Source: Sphingobacterium paludis (GTDB taxonomy: Bacteria > Bacteroidota > Bacteroidia > Sphingobacteriales > Sphingobacteriaceae). Taken from it: a DNA stretch of 64,000 nucleotides. Below the pieces are notes generated by a model. That model did no database searches. It saw only the letters and a list, made by a program, of their open reading frames with translations, and was not told the origin of the DNA. The position numbers and the translations under genes are program-made. Location of the stretch: NCBI RefSeq assembly GCF_004364125.1, contig NZ_SNZV01000006.1:1-64000 (forward strand), written 5' to 3'. Position 1 is the first letter of the stretch; each line of letters opens with the position of its first letter. Of the stretch, positions 33,057 to 42,438 are shown one piece after another.

Positions 33057-34442
33057 TTAGTAAATACCTTGTTGTCTGGTTATTATTTTGATAACCCTTA
33101 TACTCGTGTCATAACGAGCTCTCTTAGGCAATTCAATAACGATGTCTCCCCCCGCATTTGAAAAGTGTAGAATCTCGCCCGTGTCCAGTAACTGACAAGT
33201 GTCAACGTTCTTTGCCAAGGTTATGGTTAGTTTATTATCTACAGCATCTCCCATGATGTGTGCGTAGATTGCCTGCCGATCTCCTTCCAATTTTTTTTGC
33301 GTAAATACGACATCTTGTGTCCCCCTTAGATTGCTAGCCACTTCCGTGGCGTAGATCGCTTCGCCGTTCGCTAACAACCAGGCACCCATTTCCTGTAGAC
33401 GCCTAACGCCGGGCAACGGCAGCGTCCCGTCAGCCTTCGGGCCGATATTTAATAGATAATTGCCGCCCTTCGAGGCGTTACTCACCAAATACCGCAACAT
33501 TTCTCCGGACGATTTCCAATTAAAATCGTTACCGTGATAAGCCCACGTATGGTTCATCGTGGCCGGTGTTTGCCAAGGTTTGCTTTGCATATCTTGCGGA
33601 TAAGCATTGTCCATCATTTCCCGAAAATCGATATCATCTCCGGGATCGTGCATAGCAATGCGCCCGTTAATCAGACATTTTTTACTGAGCGACCTGATCA
33701 AGCTGATGAGTTCGTCTCTTCTTTCTGCTGTAATAAGTTCCTTGGCTTCATTATCCCATGTATCAAACCAAAGCAAATCTGGGTCATAGCGTTCAATTAA
33801 TTCTTTGACTTGCGGAAGGCATTTCTGCTTCCAATACACTTCAAAATCAGTTGCTCTCCTTGGAGAATGCCAAAAAGGAACTGCGCCCTGCGGATGTTCC
33901 CAATCCTGCCAATGTGAATAGTAAAATCCATAACGAAGCCCATGCTTCCTACATGCTGCCACTAGCTCACCCAAAATATCACGATCTTTTAACGCCGTTG
34001 CGCCGATGTCAAAGTCCGAAACATCAGAATTCCAAAGGGCAAAGCCATCATGATGCTTTGCGGTAATTACAAAATATTTCATACCAGCCTGTTTGGCAAG
34101 TCCAATCCATTCGTCAGCATTGAAATCTTTTGGATTAAAGCGTGGTGCAAGCGCTTTATAATCGTCCATCGGTATTTCCAGCCGCTGCTGAATCCATTCG
34201 GCATACCAACTATTCCCATTAGCTAAGGTGGTATCGGGCATGGTACGCCCTTGGTAAGATCCACCCAACAAACTATATAGCCCCCAATGTACAAACATGC
34301 CAAAACGAGCTTCTTCAAACCATTCTAACTTATTGCTGTTGTTATTACTTCCTTGTGCCTTTATACTCATGAAACTAGATATGATCATACAGATCATGAG
34401 CAAACCGGAACACAATTTTGTTATCTTTTTTATTTTCATCAT
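33057..34442 (-). CDS. GH29 alpha-L-fucosidase, exported
   Basis: This 461-residue glycoside hydrolase removes terminal alpha-L-fucose by a retaining mechanism. A signal peptide (about 1-30, ending IKAQ) directs it outside the cytoplasm. GH29 hallmarks are visible: WFEEARFGMFVHWGLYS, YFVITAKHHDGFALW, YGFYYSHWQDWEHPQG and DLLWFDTW with the likely nucleophile Asp. The acid/base residue is variable in GH29 and not identified here. The C-terminus has a short beta-sandwich. It is the enzyme gene of a PUL, 21 bases after the susD-like gene, so the locus probably targets a fucosylated glycan. Confidence 0.94.
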   Translation of the reverse strand: MMKIKKITKLCSGLLMICMIISSFMSIKAQGSNNNSNKLEWFEEARFGMFVHWGLYSLLGGSYQGRTMPDTTLANGNSWYAEWIQQRLEIPMDDYKALAPRFNPKDFNADEWIGLAKQAGMKYFVITAKHHDGFALWNSDVSDFDIGATALKDRDILGELVAACRKHGLRYGFYYSHWQDWEHPQGAVPFWHSPRRATDFEVYWKQKCLPQVKELIERYDPDLLWFDTWDNEAKELITAERRDELISLIRSLSKKCLINGRIAMHDPGDDIDFREMMDNAYPQDMQSKPWQTPATMNHTWAYHGNDFNWKSSGEMLRYLVSNASKGGNYLLNIGPKADGTLPLPGVRRLQEMGAWLLANGEAIYATEVASNLRGTQDVVFTQKKLEGDRQAIYAHIMGDAVDNKLTITLAKNVDTCQLLDTGEILHFSNAGGDIVIELPKRARYDTSIRVIKIITRQQGIY

Positions 34443-34463
34443 ATGGAGATTTCAATGTTAGTT

Positions 34464-36392
34464 TTACTCCCAACCAGGGTTTTGTGTCAAAAGATTATTG
34501 AGGGCTAACTGTCCCGTAGGAATAGGCCATAGATACCGGTAGTCAGACCAGGGTAAGATACCATTTGACATATTGGTACTTCGTGCTTTGAGAATGATAA
34601 AACCATCTTCATCGACAAAAACGTCTCTATTTAACAGCGCAATGGTGGCAAACTCTAAGATACCTGTCGTAGGATTGATCAGCCCATTGGCATGCGATCC
34701 ACTGTAAAGCTCCTGCATTTCCGCGGTCATTCTTACCCCACGCATGGGTACAGTAAGCAACCTAGCCGCTTTCCAGCGCATTAAATCCCAGTACCTTAAA
34801 TCTTCTTGCGCCATTTCCACGCGGCGTTCTCTTCTGATTTCACGCAATAGGGGCGTCACCGCATAATCCAACTTATCTGCATATATCGCGTCGAGTCGGG
34901 GGTCTACGGGCTCATTGCCAATCAGCAACCGCGAGGATGGATACGTTGTAAAATCAAAACCGGCCCGCTCACGCAATCGGTTAATCGTGATATCGACATC
35001 TTGCTGCACAAGATTTCCCAATTCATATTTAGCCTCCACATAATTAAGTAAGGCTTCGGCATACCGAAACTCGATAACCGATTGTGAAGAGCCATGAGCG
35101 CGGTCCATTAAGTCTTTATCGGGCATCCAGTGCTTGATAAAGCGGTAACCAGACTGTTCTAAACCTGTAAACTGCAACCGAGGAAAGTTAATACCATTTG
35201 CCTGAGCATCATATACGCCCGTACTTCGATTGAAAATACTGATATATTCACCAGGTCGGCAAATAGTTTGCGTCAAACGCGGATCCCGGTTTTCGAGTTC
35301 AGTCCATTTGCCAAACCCTAGAAATAGCGGATTGTCTACGTAACTACCTGGGCCTCCCCCGATGTAGATCGGTCGACCATCGACGCACAGATACTCATCC
35401 ACCAAGCTTTTCTGCCCCGTGATACCCAAGTGAATATTATCGTGGTAATACACAAGAAGATCATTCATAACGCCAATATTGAAATTGTATTCAACGCCTA
35501 AAACCGCTTCTGGGTTTGTTCGAATCGCGGCATCCCGCTGTGCAAAAAGCGCCCAGTAGGCATCGGCCCTACCGTTATCATACAGAGCATAGCGCCCACT
35601 GCTGATGAGTGCATCACTGGCGGCCACTGATTCCTGCAGCCATTGAGCTGCTGAGGACTGCAGCCCGATTTCCGTGTGGTATTTTCTGTAGGTGCCTTCA
35701 TAAAGACATATTCTCGATTTTAGAAATTGAGCTTTATCTTGATCGATGCGCCCTACCGGGTTTGCACCCCCAGCAGCCGGCAACCAAGCAATGGCTCGAT
35801 TAATACACATCAGCACAGAATCCATCACAAGTGCCCTCGGATCTCGGGCAGCATATAGTTCGGGCGAATCCACAGCCAGATCAGCCGCGATCCACGGAAC
35901 GTCGCCAAAGATCTGTACTCTTCTAAAATAATCCCACGCTTTGAAAAAGTAAACCTCGCCGGCATAGGCTTGTTTTGTTTCTTCGGGAATAGCTGCCCGT
36001 CGGTAGTTGGCTAGAAAATGGTTTATTTGCCTAAGGTTACCCCAACTCCATCCATTATTGTCATCGTTTAACGGAACTACGTAAGCATCCGTCAATCTGA
36101 CGTCTATATTCTGCCCCATATTGGTCGCATTGTCCGAAATAACATCGCCATAAGCGATATGGCTTCCACGTACAGAGAATGGCGGCCTCCGGGGATCCTG
36201 TGTATGTCCCCAAATGTACACTTGATACAGGCCGTTCACATACAGTTCTAAATCCGACTGAGAATTCCAAAAGTTTTCGTTCACTAGCCGATCCAAAGGC
36301 GCTCTCTCCATAAAGTCATCATTGCAGCCCAAAAATAGGGTTAGCGCGGTGAATATGACCAAACTTTGCTTTATATATATATTGATTTTCAT
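34464..36392 (-). CDS. SusD/RagB-family nutrient-binding lipoprotein
   Basis: SusD-like lipoproteins sit on the cell surface and pass glycans to the SusC channel. The 642-residue protein has a lipobox LFLGCND (Cys23) and begins its mature part DDFMERAPLDRLVNENFW, a classical SusD opening. TPR-like helices follow, including FLANYRRAAIPEETKQAYAGEVYFFKAWDYF and RIDQDKAQFLKSRICLYEGTY. The C-terminus has LLREIRRERRVEMAQEDLRYWDLMRWKAA, the typical SusD signature. It lies 18 bases after susC, in the same operon. It is among the longer SusD proteins. The specific glycan is not visible. Confidence 0.95.
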   Translation of the reverse strand: MKINIYIKQSLVIFTALTLFLGCNDDFMERAPLDRLVNENFWNSQSDLELYVNGLYQVYIWGHTQDPRRPPFSVRGSHIAYGDVISDNATNMGQNIDVRLTDAYVVPLNDDNNGWSWGNLRQINHFLANYRRAAIPEETKQAYAGEVYFFKAWDYFRRVQIFGDVPWIAADLAVDSPELYAARDPRALVMDSVLMCINRAIAWLPAAGGANPVGRIDQDKAQFLKSRICLYEGTYRKYHTEIGLQSSAAQWLQESVAASDALISSGRYALYDNGRADAYWALFAQRDAAIRTNPEAVLGVEYNFNIGVMNDLLVYYHDNIHLGITGQKSLVDEYLCVDGRPIYIGGGPGSYVDNPLFLGFGKWTELENRDPRLTQTICRPGEYISIFNRSTGVYDAQANGINFPRLQFTGLEQSGYRFIKHWMPDKDLMDRAHGSSQSVIEFRYAEALLNYVEAKYELGNLVQQDVDITINRLRERAGFDFTTYPSSRLLIGNEPVDPRLDAIYADKLDYAVTPLLREIRRERRVEMAQEDLRYWDLMRWKAARLLTVPMRGVRMTAEMQELYSGSHANGLINPTTGILEFATIALLNRDVFVDEDGFIILKARSTNMSNGILPWSDYRYLWPIPTGQLALNNLLTQNPGWE

Positions 36393-36410
36393 ATCCTTAT
36401 AAATTGATTG

Positions 36411-39400
36411 TTAAAACCTAACCTGTACGCCGAGTGCTAAACTTCGCATTTGTGGGTAATTTGCGTCCAGCAAGTCTGGGTCATAAACTCTCGGCAATTT
36501 GGTTATCTCAAAAATATTAAACCCTGATACCGTAAACCGCAGTCGCTGTATACCGATAGCGCTGGTCTTATCGAATGGCACCGTGTAGCCCAATATAGCT
36601 TGCTTCAACCGGAGATACCTACCGTCAAATAGGTAAGCCGTTTGTGGAAGCCAGTTTTGACTGCGTCGTCCGTTGTACATGGGGTACTTCGCATTTGTTC
36701 GCTCCGGCGTCCAGGATTGGTTATATACATCCCAGTTTCCCGAACCATCGATATCCCCGCGCCAAGTCATATCCCCGATCCAAACATCGCGTTTTCCAAT
36801 TCCCTGAAAAAACAGGCTTAGATCAAAACCTTTATAAGAGAAGTTGCTGGTCAGCCCGAAACTTAACCGCGGCGTGGAATTGCCGATCACCATGAGATCA
36901 CCATGATCATCCAGGGTATTTGATCCCCTGTCTACCCTACCGTCTCCATTTCGATCTTTGTACATTATGTCTCCTGGAAAATAAGCCCCGCTATATTCGT
37001 GTGGTCGATGCAGATTTATATTATTTTCGCCCGTATACCTGGTAATAAGATTATTCTGTATGTCTTCGGCCTGCAAAATCCGGTCGGTTTCATACCCCCA
37101 AATCTCGCCGACCTGCATGCCGCTGTACAAGCTCGACAGGCTATTGTTATCATTTCCCCTAAATTCCAGCACTTTGGAGGTGTAGTCGGAAAGCACAAAC
37201 CGAAAATCGTAATTAAATCCAGTCTGGGTTCTATCTTTATATCCCAGTGAAAGCTCCCAGCCATTGGTTTGGAGTGCTCCGGAATTTTGTGTTGGCGGAT
37301 CTGCCCCTAGAACGGCGGGATAGGTAGCACCCGCCATAATGATGTCGGTGGTTTTTCGTTGGTAAACATCAAGCGATAGATCAACGCGACCTTTTAAAAG
37401 CGTGAGATCTAAGCCGCCGTTTATAGTCGTGGCCGTTTCCCAGGTAAAGTTTGGGTTCACCAAACCCGGTGGGGAAATTTTGTAAGGCCTCGCGCCATCG
37501 ATAAGGTAGTTCGCACGCTCCGCTACCATGGTAGGATAAAAGCCATAATTGGCCACATTTTGGTTACCTATTGCACCATAACTTGCTCTTATTTTTAAAT
37601 TGTCTATCCAATTCCGGATGTTGCCTTTAAAAAATGGCTCTTCCGATATACGCCAGCCACCGGAAAACGAAGGGAAAAACTTGAAACGATTGGCACTGGG
37701 AAATCTTGAGGAGCCATCGTAACGGCCATTCATCTCCACGATGTATTTATCAGCATAGTTGTAATTAAGCCTCAAAAAACCACCGCGCACGGCCCAGTGC
37801 TCATCTCGTTCGTCAATCGAGCGGTTATCGCCATAGGTATTTCCTAAGGTCGGCGCCCCAAGGGAAATGATTCCCTGATTGTAAGCTTGCAATTGTTCCA
37901 GGTTCCATACTTCTTGGTTAAACCCCACGATACCGGCGATTTGGTGCCTATCAATTCGTTTGTTGAAATCGAGATAAATATTATTGGTTAACAAACGAAC
38001 GCTCTCCTTAGTATCCCATATACTTCCTGTATTGGTGAAGGTTCCGATGGTTTCTGCTTGCCAAGATTCAAAAATATAACGATACTCCGGCTCTACATTT
38101 TTATAATCGTAGGTGGATGGTCTGTAGGAGATATCAGCTTTAAGCTTGATGTCTTTCGTGATGATAAATTCAGGACTCGCGGTAAAAATCGCGACACTTC
38201 GCTTGGTATCTGCATATCTTCCGCTATTTGCATAAGCCGATACGATGCTGTTTGTCGGCGCATTGGGAATGGGGTCTGTCGGCCCCGTCCATACCGGTTG
38301 ATTGACATTCCAGAGCCGTTGATAAAGCAACACCGGCCAGACACTTCCTTTCCACGCGTAAGGTAACGGTTCATGGTAATTTGTAGCATTATAGTTCAGT
38401 TTGAAAGCAATGTTGAACCACGTATTTACTTTAGCATCTACGTTTAACATACCGTTGTAACGCTTCATATTATCGTTCCGGTAATTGTAAAAACCATCTT
38501 GATCTTGGTAGCCAAAGGAGCCATAATAGCGTAAGGCTTCCGTCCCTCCAGACAAGCTTACATTATGTTTCTGAATGGGTGCCCAATCTTTAACAATCAA
38601 ATCATAGGGATTATAATCGCCTACCCAGGTAATGGATTGTTCATTCGTGCCAGGCACATACATCCAGGCGTTTTCGGGGATAGGGTTGGCCTGGAATCTT
38701 CGAATACCTTCCAAGCGCTGCTCGTCTTCCGTCGTCATGGTTCCTCCAGTATAAACGCGCGACATGATATGCGCATATTCTGCCGTATAGGCATCCATAA
38801 AATTTGGCCGTGACGATGGACGGTTCCATTGGATATCGCCAGCATAAGCCACGGTGGATTGCCCGGCCTTACCTTTCTTTGTGGTCACTAAAATAACGCC
38901 GTAGGCAGCGCGTGCACCATATATGGCCGAGGCCGACGCATCCTTGATCACCGATATATTATCGATATCGTTAGGATTCAAAGCGCTAAAGTTGAAGTTT
39001 TCCATCTCGATATTATCCACCAAGATAAGTGGGCTGCCATTATCCACCAGCCATCGTGGATTATTATTATCGTTGTGTAGTGACATTGAGGTCGCCCCCC
39101 GAATGTTGTAGTTTGCAAAAGCATTTGGTTGGCCACTTCCCACCGTGACATTAAGATTAGGCACTACGCCCTGCAAGGCCTGACTGATATTTGTGACCGG
39201 CCTATTCTCCAAAACATCCGACGATACCGACGATACCGCGCCAGTTAAATTCACCTTCTTCTGCGTACCAAAGCCCACCACAACGACCTCATCCAGCGTG
39301 CTGAAATCACGTTGCAAGACGATGTGCATTTCCTGTCGGCTAATGGCGACCTTTCGAGAGACACTACCTATAATGGAGATGATTAGGATGCTTCCGTCTT

Positions 39401-39950
39401 CCACATCATCAAGCGCAAACCTGCCGCCACGATCGGTAACGGTTCCCTTATTTTTGCCTTCTACGCGAACCGTGACGCTGGCTAGGGGCTCACCGATGCT
39501 ATCGGTTACTTTGCCGCTTACCGATTTACGCTGCGGAGCCTCCGCTGGGTTTTGCTGTCGCCCCGGCGACTTGGCCTTTATCGTAATCATCTTATCCAGC
39601 ACTTGAAAAACAAAGGGCTGATTTGCGAATACCTGTTCCAGTATTGTCAAAATCGGCTGATCTTTTACAGCGAGTGTAACTGGATTGGCGGTCTTCAGAT
39701 ACTGCTGATCGTATAGGAAAGTATACCCGCTTTTATCGCCAAGCTCGGCAATAACTGCCTTAAGAGGGGCATTGTCAAATGATACCGTGATTTTCTGGGC
39801 AAAGGCACAGTTGATCCATTGGCTAAAAACGACAACCAAAAGGACGGCCGCTTTCGAAAACGGAAGAAACCTGTTAAATACGTGGATACCAACCGTAGCA
39901 TCTCCGGCCTGAAAATCCCCAATTCGGTATGTATGGGATTTACTATTCAT
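36411..39950 (-). CDS. SusC/RagA TonB-linked outer membrane channel with STN domain
   Basis: The 1179-residue TonB-dependent transporter imports oligosaccharides across the outer membrane together with SusD. It has a signal peptide (to about residue 52, ending AFAQ), an STN domain (about 53-125) that links it to the FecR/ECF sigma pair, a carboxypeptidase regulatory-like domain (about 143-225, VSGKVTDSIGEPLASVTV), a plug beginning LDEVVVVGFGTQKKVNLTGAVSSV, and a barrel ending MRSLALGVQVRF. The STN domain is the expected signal transducer to FecR. It precedes susD by 18 bases. Length and motifs are complete, with no frameshift. Confidence 0.96.
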   Translation of the reverse strand: MNSKSHTYRIGDFQAGDATVGIHVFNRFLPFSKAAVLLVVVFSQWINCAFAQKITVSFDNAPLKAVIAELGDKSGYTFLYDQQYLKTANPVTLAVKDQPILTILEQVFANQPFVFQVLDKMITIKAKSPGRQQNPAEAPQRKSVSGKVTDSIGEPLASVTVRVEGKNKGTVTDRGGRFALDDVEDGSILIISIIGSVSRKVAISRQEMHIVLQRDFSTLDEVVVVGFGTQKKVNLTGAVSSVSSDVLENRPVTNISQALQGVVPNLNVTVGSGQPNAFANYNIRGATSMSLHNDNNNPRWLVDNGSPLILVDNIEMENFNFSALNPNDIDNISVIKDASASAIYGARAAYGVILVTTKKGKAGQSTVAYAGDIQWNRPSSRPNFMDAYTAEYAHIMSRVYTGGTMTTEDEQRLEGIRRFQANPIPENAWMYVPGTNEQSITWVGDYNPYDLIVKDWAPIQKHNVSLSGGTEALRYYGSFGYQDQDGFYNYRNDNMKRYNGMLNVDAKVNTWFNIAFKLNYNATNYHEPLPYAWKGSVWPVLLYQRLWNVNQPVWTGPTDPIPNAPTNSIVSAYANSGRYADTKRSVAIFTASPEFIITKDIKLKADISYRPSTYDYKNVEPEYRYIFESWQAETIGTFTNTGSIWDTKESVRLLTNNIYLDFNKRIDRHQIAGIVGFNQEVWNLEQLQAYNQGIISLGAPTLGNTYGDNRSIDERDEHWAVRGGFLRLNYNYADKYIVEMNGRYDGSSRFPSANRFKFFPSFSGGWRISEEPFFKGNIRNWIDNLKIRASYGAIGNQNVANYGFYPTMVAERANYLIDGARPYKISPPGLVNPNFTWETATTINGGLDLTLLKGRVDLSLDVYQRKTTDIIMAGATYPAVLGADPPTQNSGALQTNGWELSLGYKDRTQTGFNYDFRFVLSDYTSKVLEFRGNDNNSLSSLYSGMQVGEIWGYETDRILQAEDIQNNLITRYTGENNINLHRPHEYSGAYFPGDIMYKDRNGDGRVDRGSNTLDDHGDLMVIGNSTPRLSFGLTSNFSYKGFDLSLFFQGIGKRDVWIGDMTWRGDIDGSGNWDVYNQSWTPERTNAKYPMYNGRRSQNWLPQTAYLFDGRYLRLKQAILGYTVPFDKTSAIGIQRLRFTVSGFNIFEITKLPRVYDPDLLDANYPQMRSLALGVQVRF

Positions 39951-39957
39951 AGATTTG
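39950..39957 (+). promoter_or_regulatory. candidate -7 box of antisense RNA
   Basis: On the plus strand TAGATTTG matches TAnnTTTG exactly and overlaps the susC start region, pointing away from susC toward the terminator at 40062. No TTG is at the ideal -33 distance. Confidence 0.4.
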
Positions 39958-39963
39958 TGTGAT

Positions 39964-40095
39964 TAGGTAATGTTATGAAGTTAGTTTCAAATTATGATAT
40001 AGGCTTTGGCAGACCCAGTTTAGAGGTTATGGGAAAGACCGCTACGGGCGCCACGCTAATGATCAGCAATGTTAGCGTTATTGCTGATTTTTTTT
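39964..40095 (+). ncRNA. candidate antisense RNA in susC leader of the PUL
   Basis: A -7 box at 39950-39957 points into this stretch, and it ends in a strong intrinsic terminator (40062-40095) that serves no plus-strand protein gene. The resulting RNA would be about 130 bases and fully complementary to the susC 5' untranslated region. Cis-antisense RNAs at this site are known in Bacteroides PULs that are run by ECF sigma/anti-sigma pairs (DonS type), where they repress susC. No transcript data are available here. Alternatively the hairpin acts on the minus strand as an mRNA structure. Confidence 0.5.
40062..40095 (+). terminator. strong plus-strand intrinsic terminator
   Basis: A perfect 9-bp stem ATCAGCAAT/ATTGCTGAT (40062-40070 with 40080-40088), 9-base loop and eight T residues. 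A competing pairing CGCTAA (40054-40059) with TTAGCG (40072-40077, in the loop) could form a pseudoknot. Confidence 0.8.
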
Positions 40096-40114
40096 GTTTG
40101 CTTTCGTTAGTCGA

Positions 40115-41296
40115 TTATCTTACCAGCATTAACCTCCTTTCGCTTTCCATTTTAAATTTTAATCCGCTCGTGATTTCGAGCACCTCCAATATTTTCGAGA
40201 GATTTGCGTTTCGTGGGAGCTTGCCACTGTAGCGATTGCCCGGTAACCTATGCTTATCGATCGCATCAATAGCATACCAGCGCTCCAACTGTGTTACAAC
40301 TTCCTGCAGATCGCTGTTGTTAAAATAAAAGTAACCTGCCTTCCTTGCCGCGAACTCCGCTAGATCCACATGCTGCACAGTCAACTCCTGGTCTTTCCTA
40401 GTAACGGCGCTCTGCTCGCCTGGTAATAACGACCTAGCTTTGCTCGAACCGGAACGTACTTTAACACGACCCTCAAGTAAGGTTACCCGAGAGATAGGAT
40501 CATTGATGTAGTCATTGACATTAAAATGAGTCCCCAGAACCTGCACAAGCTGTCGTGGCGTCTCGACAAAAAACGGAACGCGCTTGGGCTCATCGCTCGG
40601 ATAAACATGTTTTATTTGCTGGGTTACTTCAAAATACGCCTCTCCTTCTACGCTCACACGACGTTCCTCGGCAGCAAAACGCGTAGGGTATTTTAGCGAG
40701 GACGCAGGGCCTAACCATACATCAGTACCATCTGCCAGTCTGATCGTATAGTGACCGCCCTTTGGCGTTCTGATTTCGTGGAAACCACCGGCCTGATTGC
40801 TGTTTCGCGTTTCGACAGCCTGGAAGAAAAGATGCCCGTCCGGGTCTTTCAAAACGCGGATGCCATCATCTTTTGCTACAAGACCATGTGGACAGCTATC
40901 CAAAAGTACTTGTTCACCAGAGGACAAGGTAAGCACGGCCCGATCTTGCGCGGCCGTTATATCATGTATTTCCAAGCTATCAACTTGGGTGATCACTGGT
41001 GGTTCGACCGGATACATATACCGATACACAGCAAAAGATAGCCCTAGCAAAAGCAGTGCAGCAGCAGCTTGTATGTATGCCGGTAATCTTCCTAAACGTT
41101 TTGGTTTTTCTTTGTTTAACGCTGTCCACATCTCCGCTTCTATCCTGGAAAGTTCTTCTTCCGTTAACGAAAAGGGTGATTCCTCATGAAGTTGTTCGTA
41201 CCAACGCTCGACCAGATACCGCTCTTCCTCCGAACATAGCCCGCGGCGATATCTTTTTAGAAGTTTCAATGCGTCTTGCTTTTTCACGCTTATCAA
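40115..41296 (-). CDS. FecR-family anti-sigma factor
   Basis: This 393-residue inner-membrane protein is the anti-sigma partner of the adjacent ECF sigma factor. Its cytoplasmic N-terminus (1-72) has the FecR segment VERWYEQLHEESPF, then one membrane helix (about 75-92), and a periplasmic part with the FecR domain including RTPKGGHYTIRLADGTDVWLGPASSLKYP and EAYFEV. The C-terminal FNNSDLQEVVTQLERWY...RYSGKLPRNANLSKILEVLE is the DUF4974 type region that binds STN domains of TonB transporters. The gene lies 53 bases after the sigma factor and upstream of susC in the same direction. Confidence 0.95.
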   Translation of the reverse strand: MISVKKQDALKLLKRYRRGLCSEEERYLVERWYEQLHEESPFSLTEEELSRIEAEMWTALNKEKPKRLGRLPAYIQAAAALLLLGLSFAVYRYMYPVEPPVITQVDSLEIHDITAAQDRAVLTLSSGEQVLLDSCPHGLVAKDDGIRVLKDPDGHLFFQAVETRNSNQAGGFHEIRTPKGGHYTIRLADGTDVWLGPASSLKYPTRFAAEERRVSVEGEAYFEVTQQIKHVYPSDEPKRVPFFVETPRQLVQVLGTHFNVNDYINDPISRVTLLEGRVKVRSGSSKARSLLPGEQSAVTRKDQELTVQHVDLAEFAARKAGYFYFNNSDLQEVVTQLERWYAIDAIDKHRLPGNRYSGKLPRNANLSKILEVLEITSGLKFKMESERRLMLVR

Positions 41297-41349
41297 TTAG
41301 TCAGTATATAGTCATGACGTGCGAAAGGTTAACAAGGGGGATAAGAAAT

Positions 41350-41934
41350 TTAAAAAAAACGGATAAAAAATAAGAGAAGAAATAAATGCCGTAGTTTGGA
41401 TCGAAGTATTTTCATCGCCTTTTTTACTTGATCAGTCACGGTGCTTTCTGCAATATCCAACCTTTGTGCAATCTCCTTATGCGAAAGATGGTCGTATCGG
41501 CTCAACAAAAAGATCTGCTGCATGCGGTTAGGAAGCAAGGAAATCTGTTGCTTAATAATGGTCAGCAACATATTTTCCCGCACAGCATGATCCGTATGAT
41601 CCTCGCAATGCTGTAGAAAAACATGGAGGCTGCGGATGTGATCGGAGGCGTTTTTTTTCTTAGCAATAATATCCAGGACGCGATAGCGAATAGCTGCGTA
41701 GAGGTATGGTGCCAACTGACCGTTTCGAATGGCGATCGCTTCCCGTTTATGCCATAAATTGGCAAAAACATCCTGCACAACATCTTTTGCCTCTTCCTCA
41801 TCATTCAATTTCATGTAAGCAGTAGTATATAGCGATTTGTTGTAGCGAAGAAAAAGATGATAAAATGCCTCGGCATCGCCATTGCCCATTAAAGACAACA
41901 GCGCTATATCCGACAGCTGATGTATATCTTTCAT
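41350..41934 (-). CDS. ECF RNA polymerase sigma factor (FecI type)
   Basis: A 194-residue extracytoplasmic-function sigma factor, of the Bacteroidota family paired with FecR and SusC. Sigma region 2 reads AFYHLFLRYNKSLYTTAYMKLNDEEEAKDVVQDVFANLWHKRE (about 23-66), and region 4 LPNRMQQIFLLSRYDHLSHKEIAQRLDIAESTVTDQVKKAM (about 134-175). It should drive transcription of susC, susD and the fucosidase when the SusC STN domain signals via FecR. The C-terminal end is unusually hydrophobic (RHLFLLLFFIRFF), a feature of some paralogues whose role is unknown. Confidence 0.95.
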   Translation of the reverse strand: MKDIHQLSDIALLSLMGNGDAEAFYHLFLRYNKSLYTTAYMKLNDEEEAKDVVQDVFANLWHKREAIAIRNGQLAPYLYAAIRYRVLDIIAKKKNASDHIRSLHVFLQHCEDHTDHAVRENMLLTIIKQQISLLPNRMQQIFLLSRYDHLSHKEIAQRLDIAESTVTDQVKKAMKILRSKLRHLFLLLFFIRFF

Positions 41935-42438
41935 AAGTTTGACATGTAAACGAGCCTCCGAAAAAGCTCGATTTTAAATGGCCGCGTTTTTCTATCGGAA
42001 AGGTAGAAGCCTAAAAACACGCAATAGTAATAAAAATGATATAAACAACAAAATATTTCCAAATATCAAACGTTTGCATATTCTTTAATTTATATACATA
42101 CATATAAGTATTATAAATAAACGAAAATAACGATATAAAAAACATTGAGACAATAATTTGTTTAAAAAAAAGTAGTGCACAAATCAAGATGCAGCTCAAA
42201 CTACCTTGTTAAAGAACAGCAGGCTTTTCAGCGAAAGAGAAATATCCGCATACGCGAATATGAATAGAGGTATTGGCTGCACGATGCAGCTTTTAGGACC
42301 TTGCAAAGGATATATGATTTGAACGTTAGGAGTAGGCACGACATAGCGGAAAGTGATACTCCCAATTTTTGAAAACTTTAAGCAGACAATCCGGTTCAAT
42401 GCATACGGATAATGCGTACATTAGAAAAAAAGCTTGCC
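41935..42438. other. 504-base intergenic stretch, partly very AT-rich
   Basis: This lies between the divergent sigma factor gene and nnr. Bases 42030-42190 are very AT-rich, and a minus-strand frame there is all hydrophobic residues from composition alone. A 6-bp hairpin GCTGCA/TGCAGC (42276-42290) followed by TTTTA is not near any gene end. No clear promoter box was found for nnr. Confidence 0.6.

Noticed and set aside
42011..42199. 62-aa hydrophobic minus-strand frame
   Set aside because: It lies in a very AT-rich stretch where Phe, Ile and Tyr codons arise by composition, with no conserved pattern.
42276..42290. GCTGCA/TGCAGC hairpin followed by TTTTA as a terminator
   Set aside because: Too short, and no gene ends near it on either strand.
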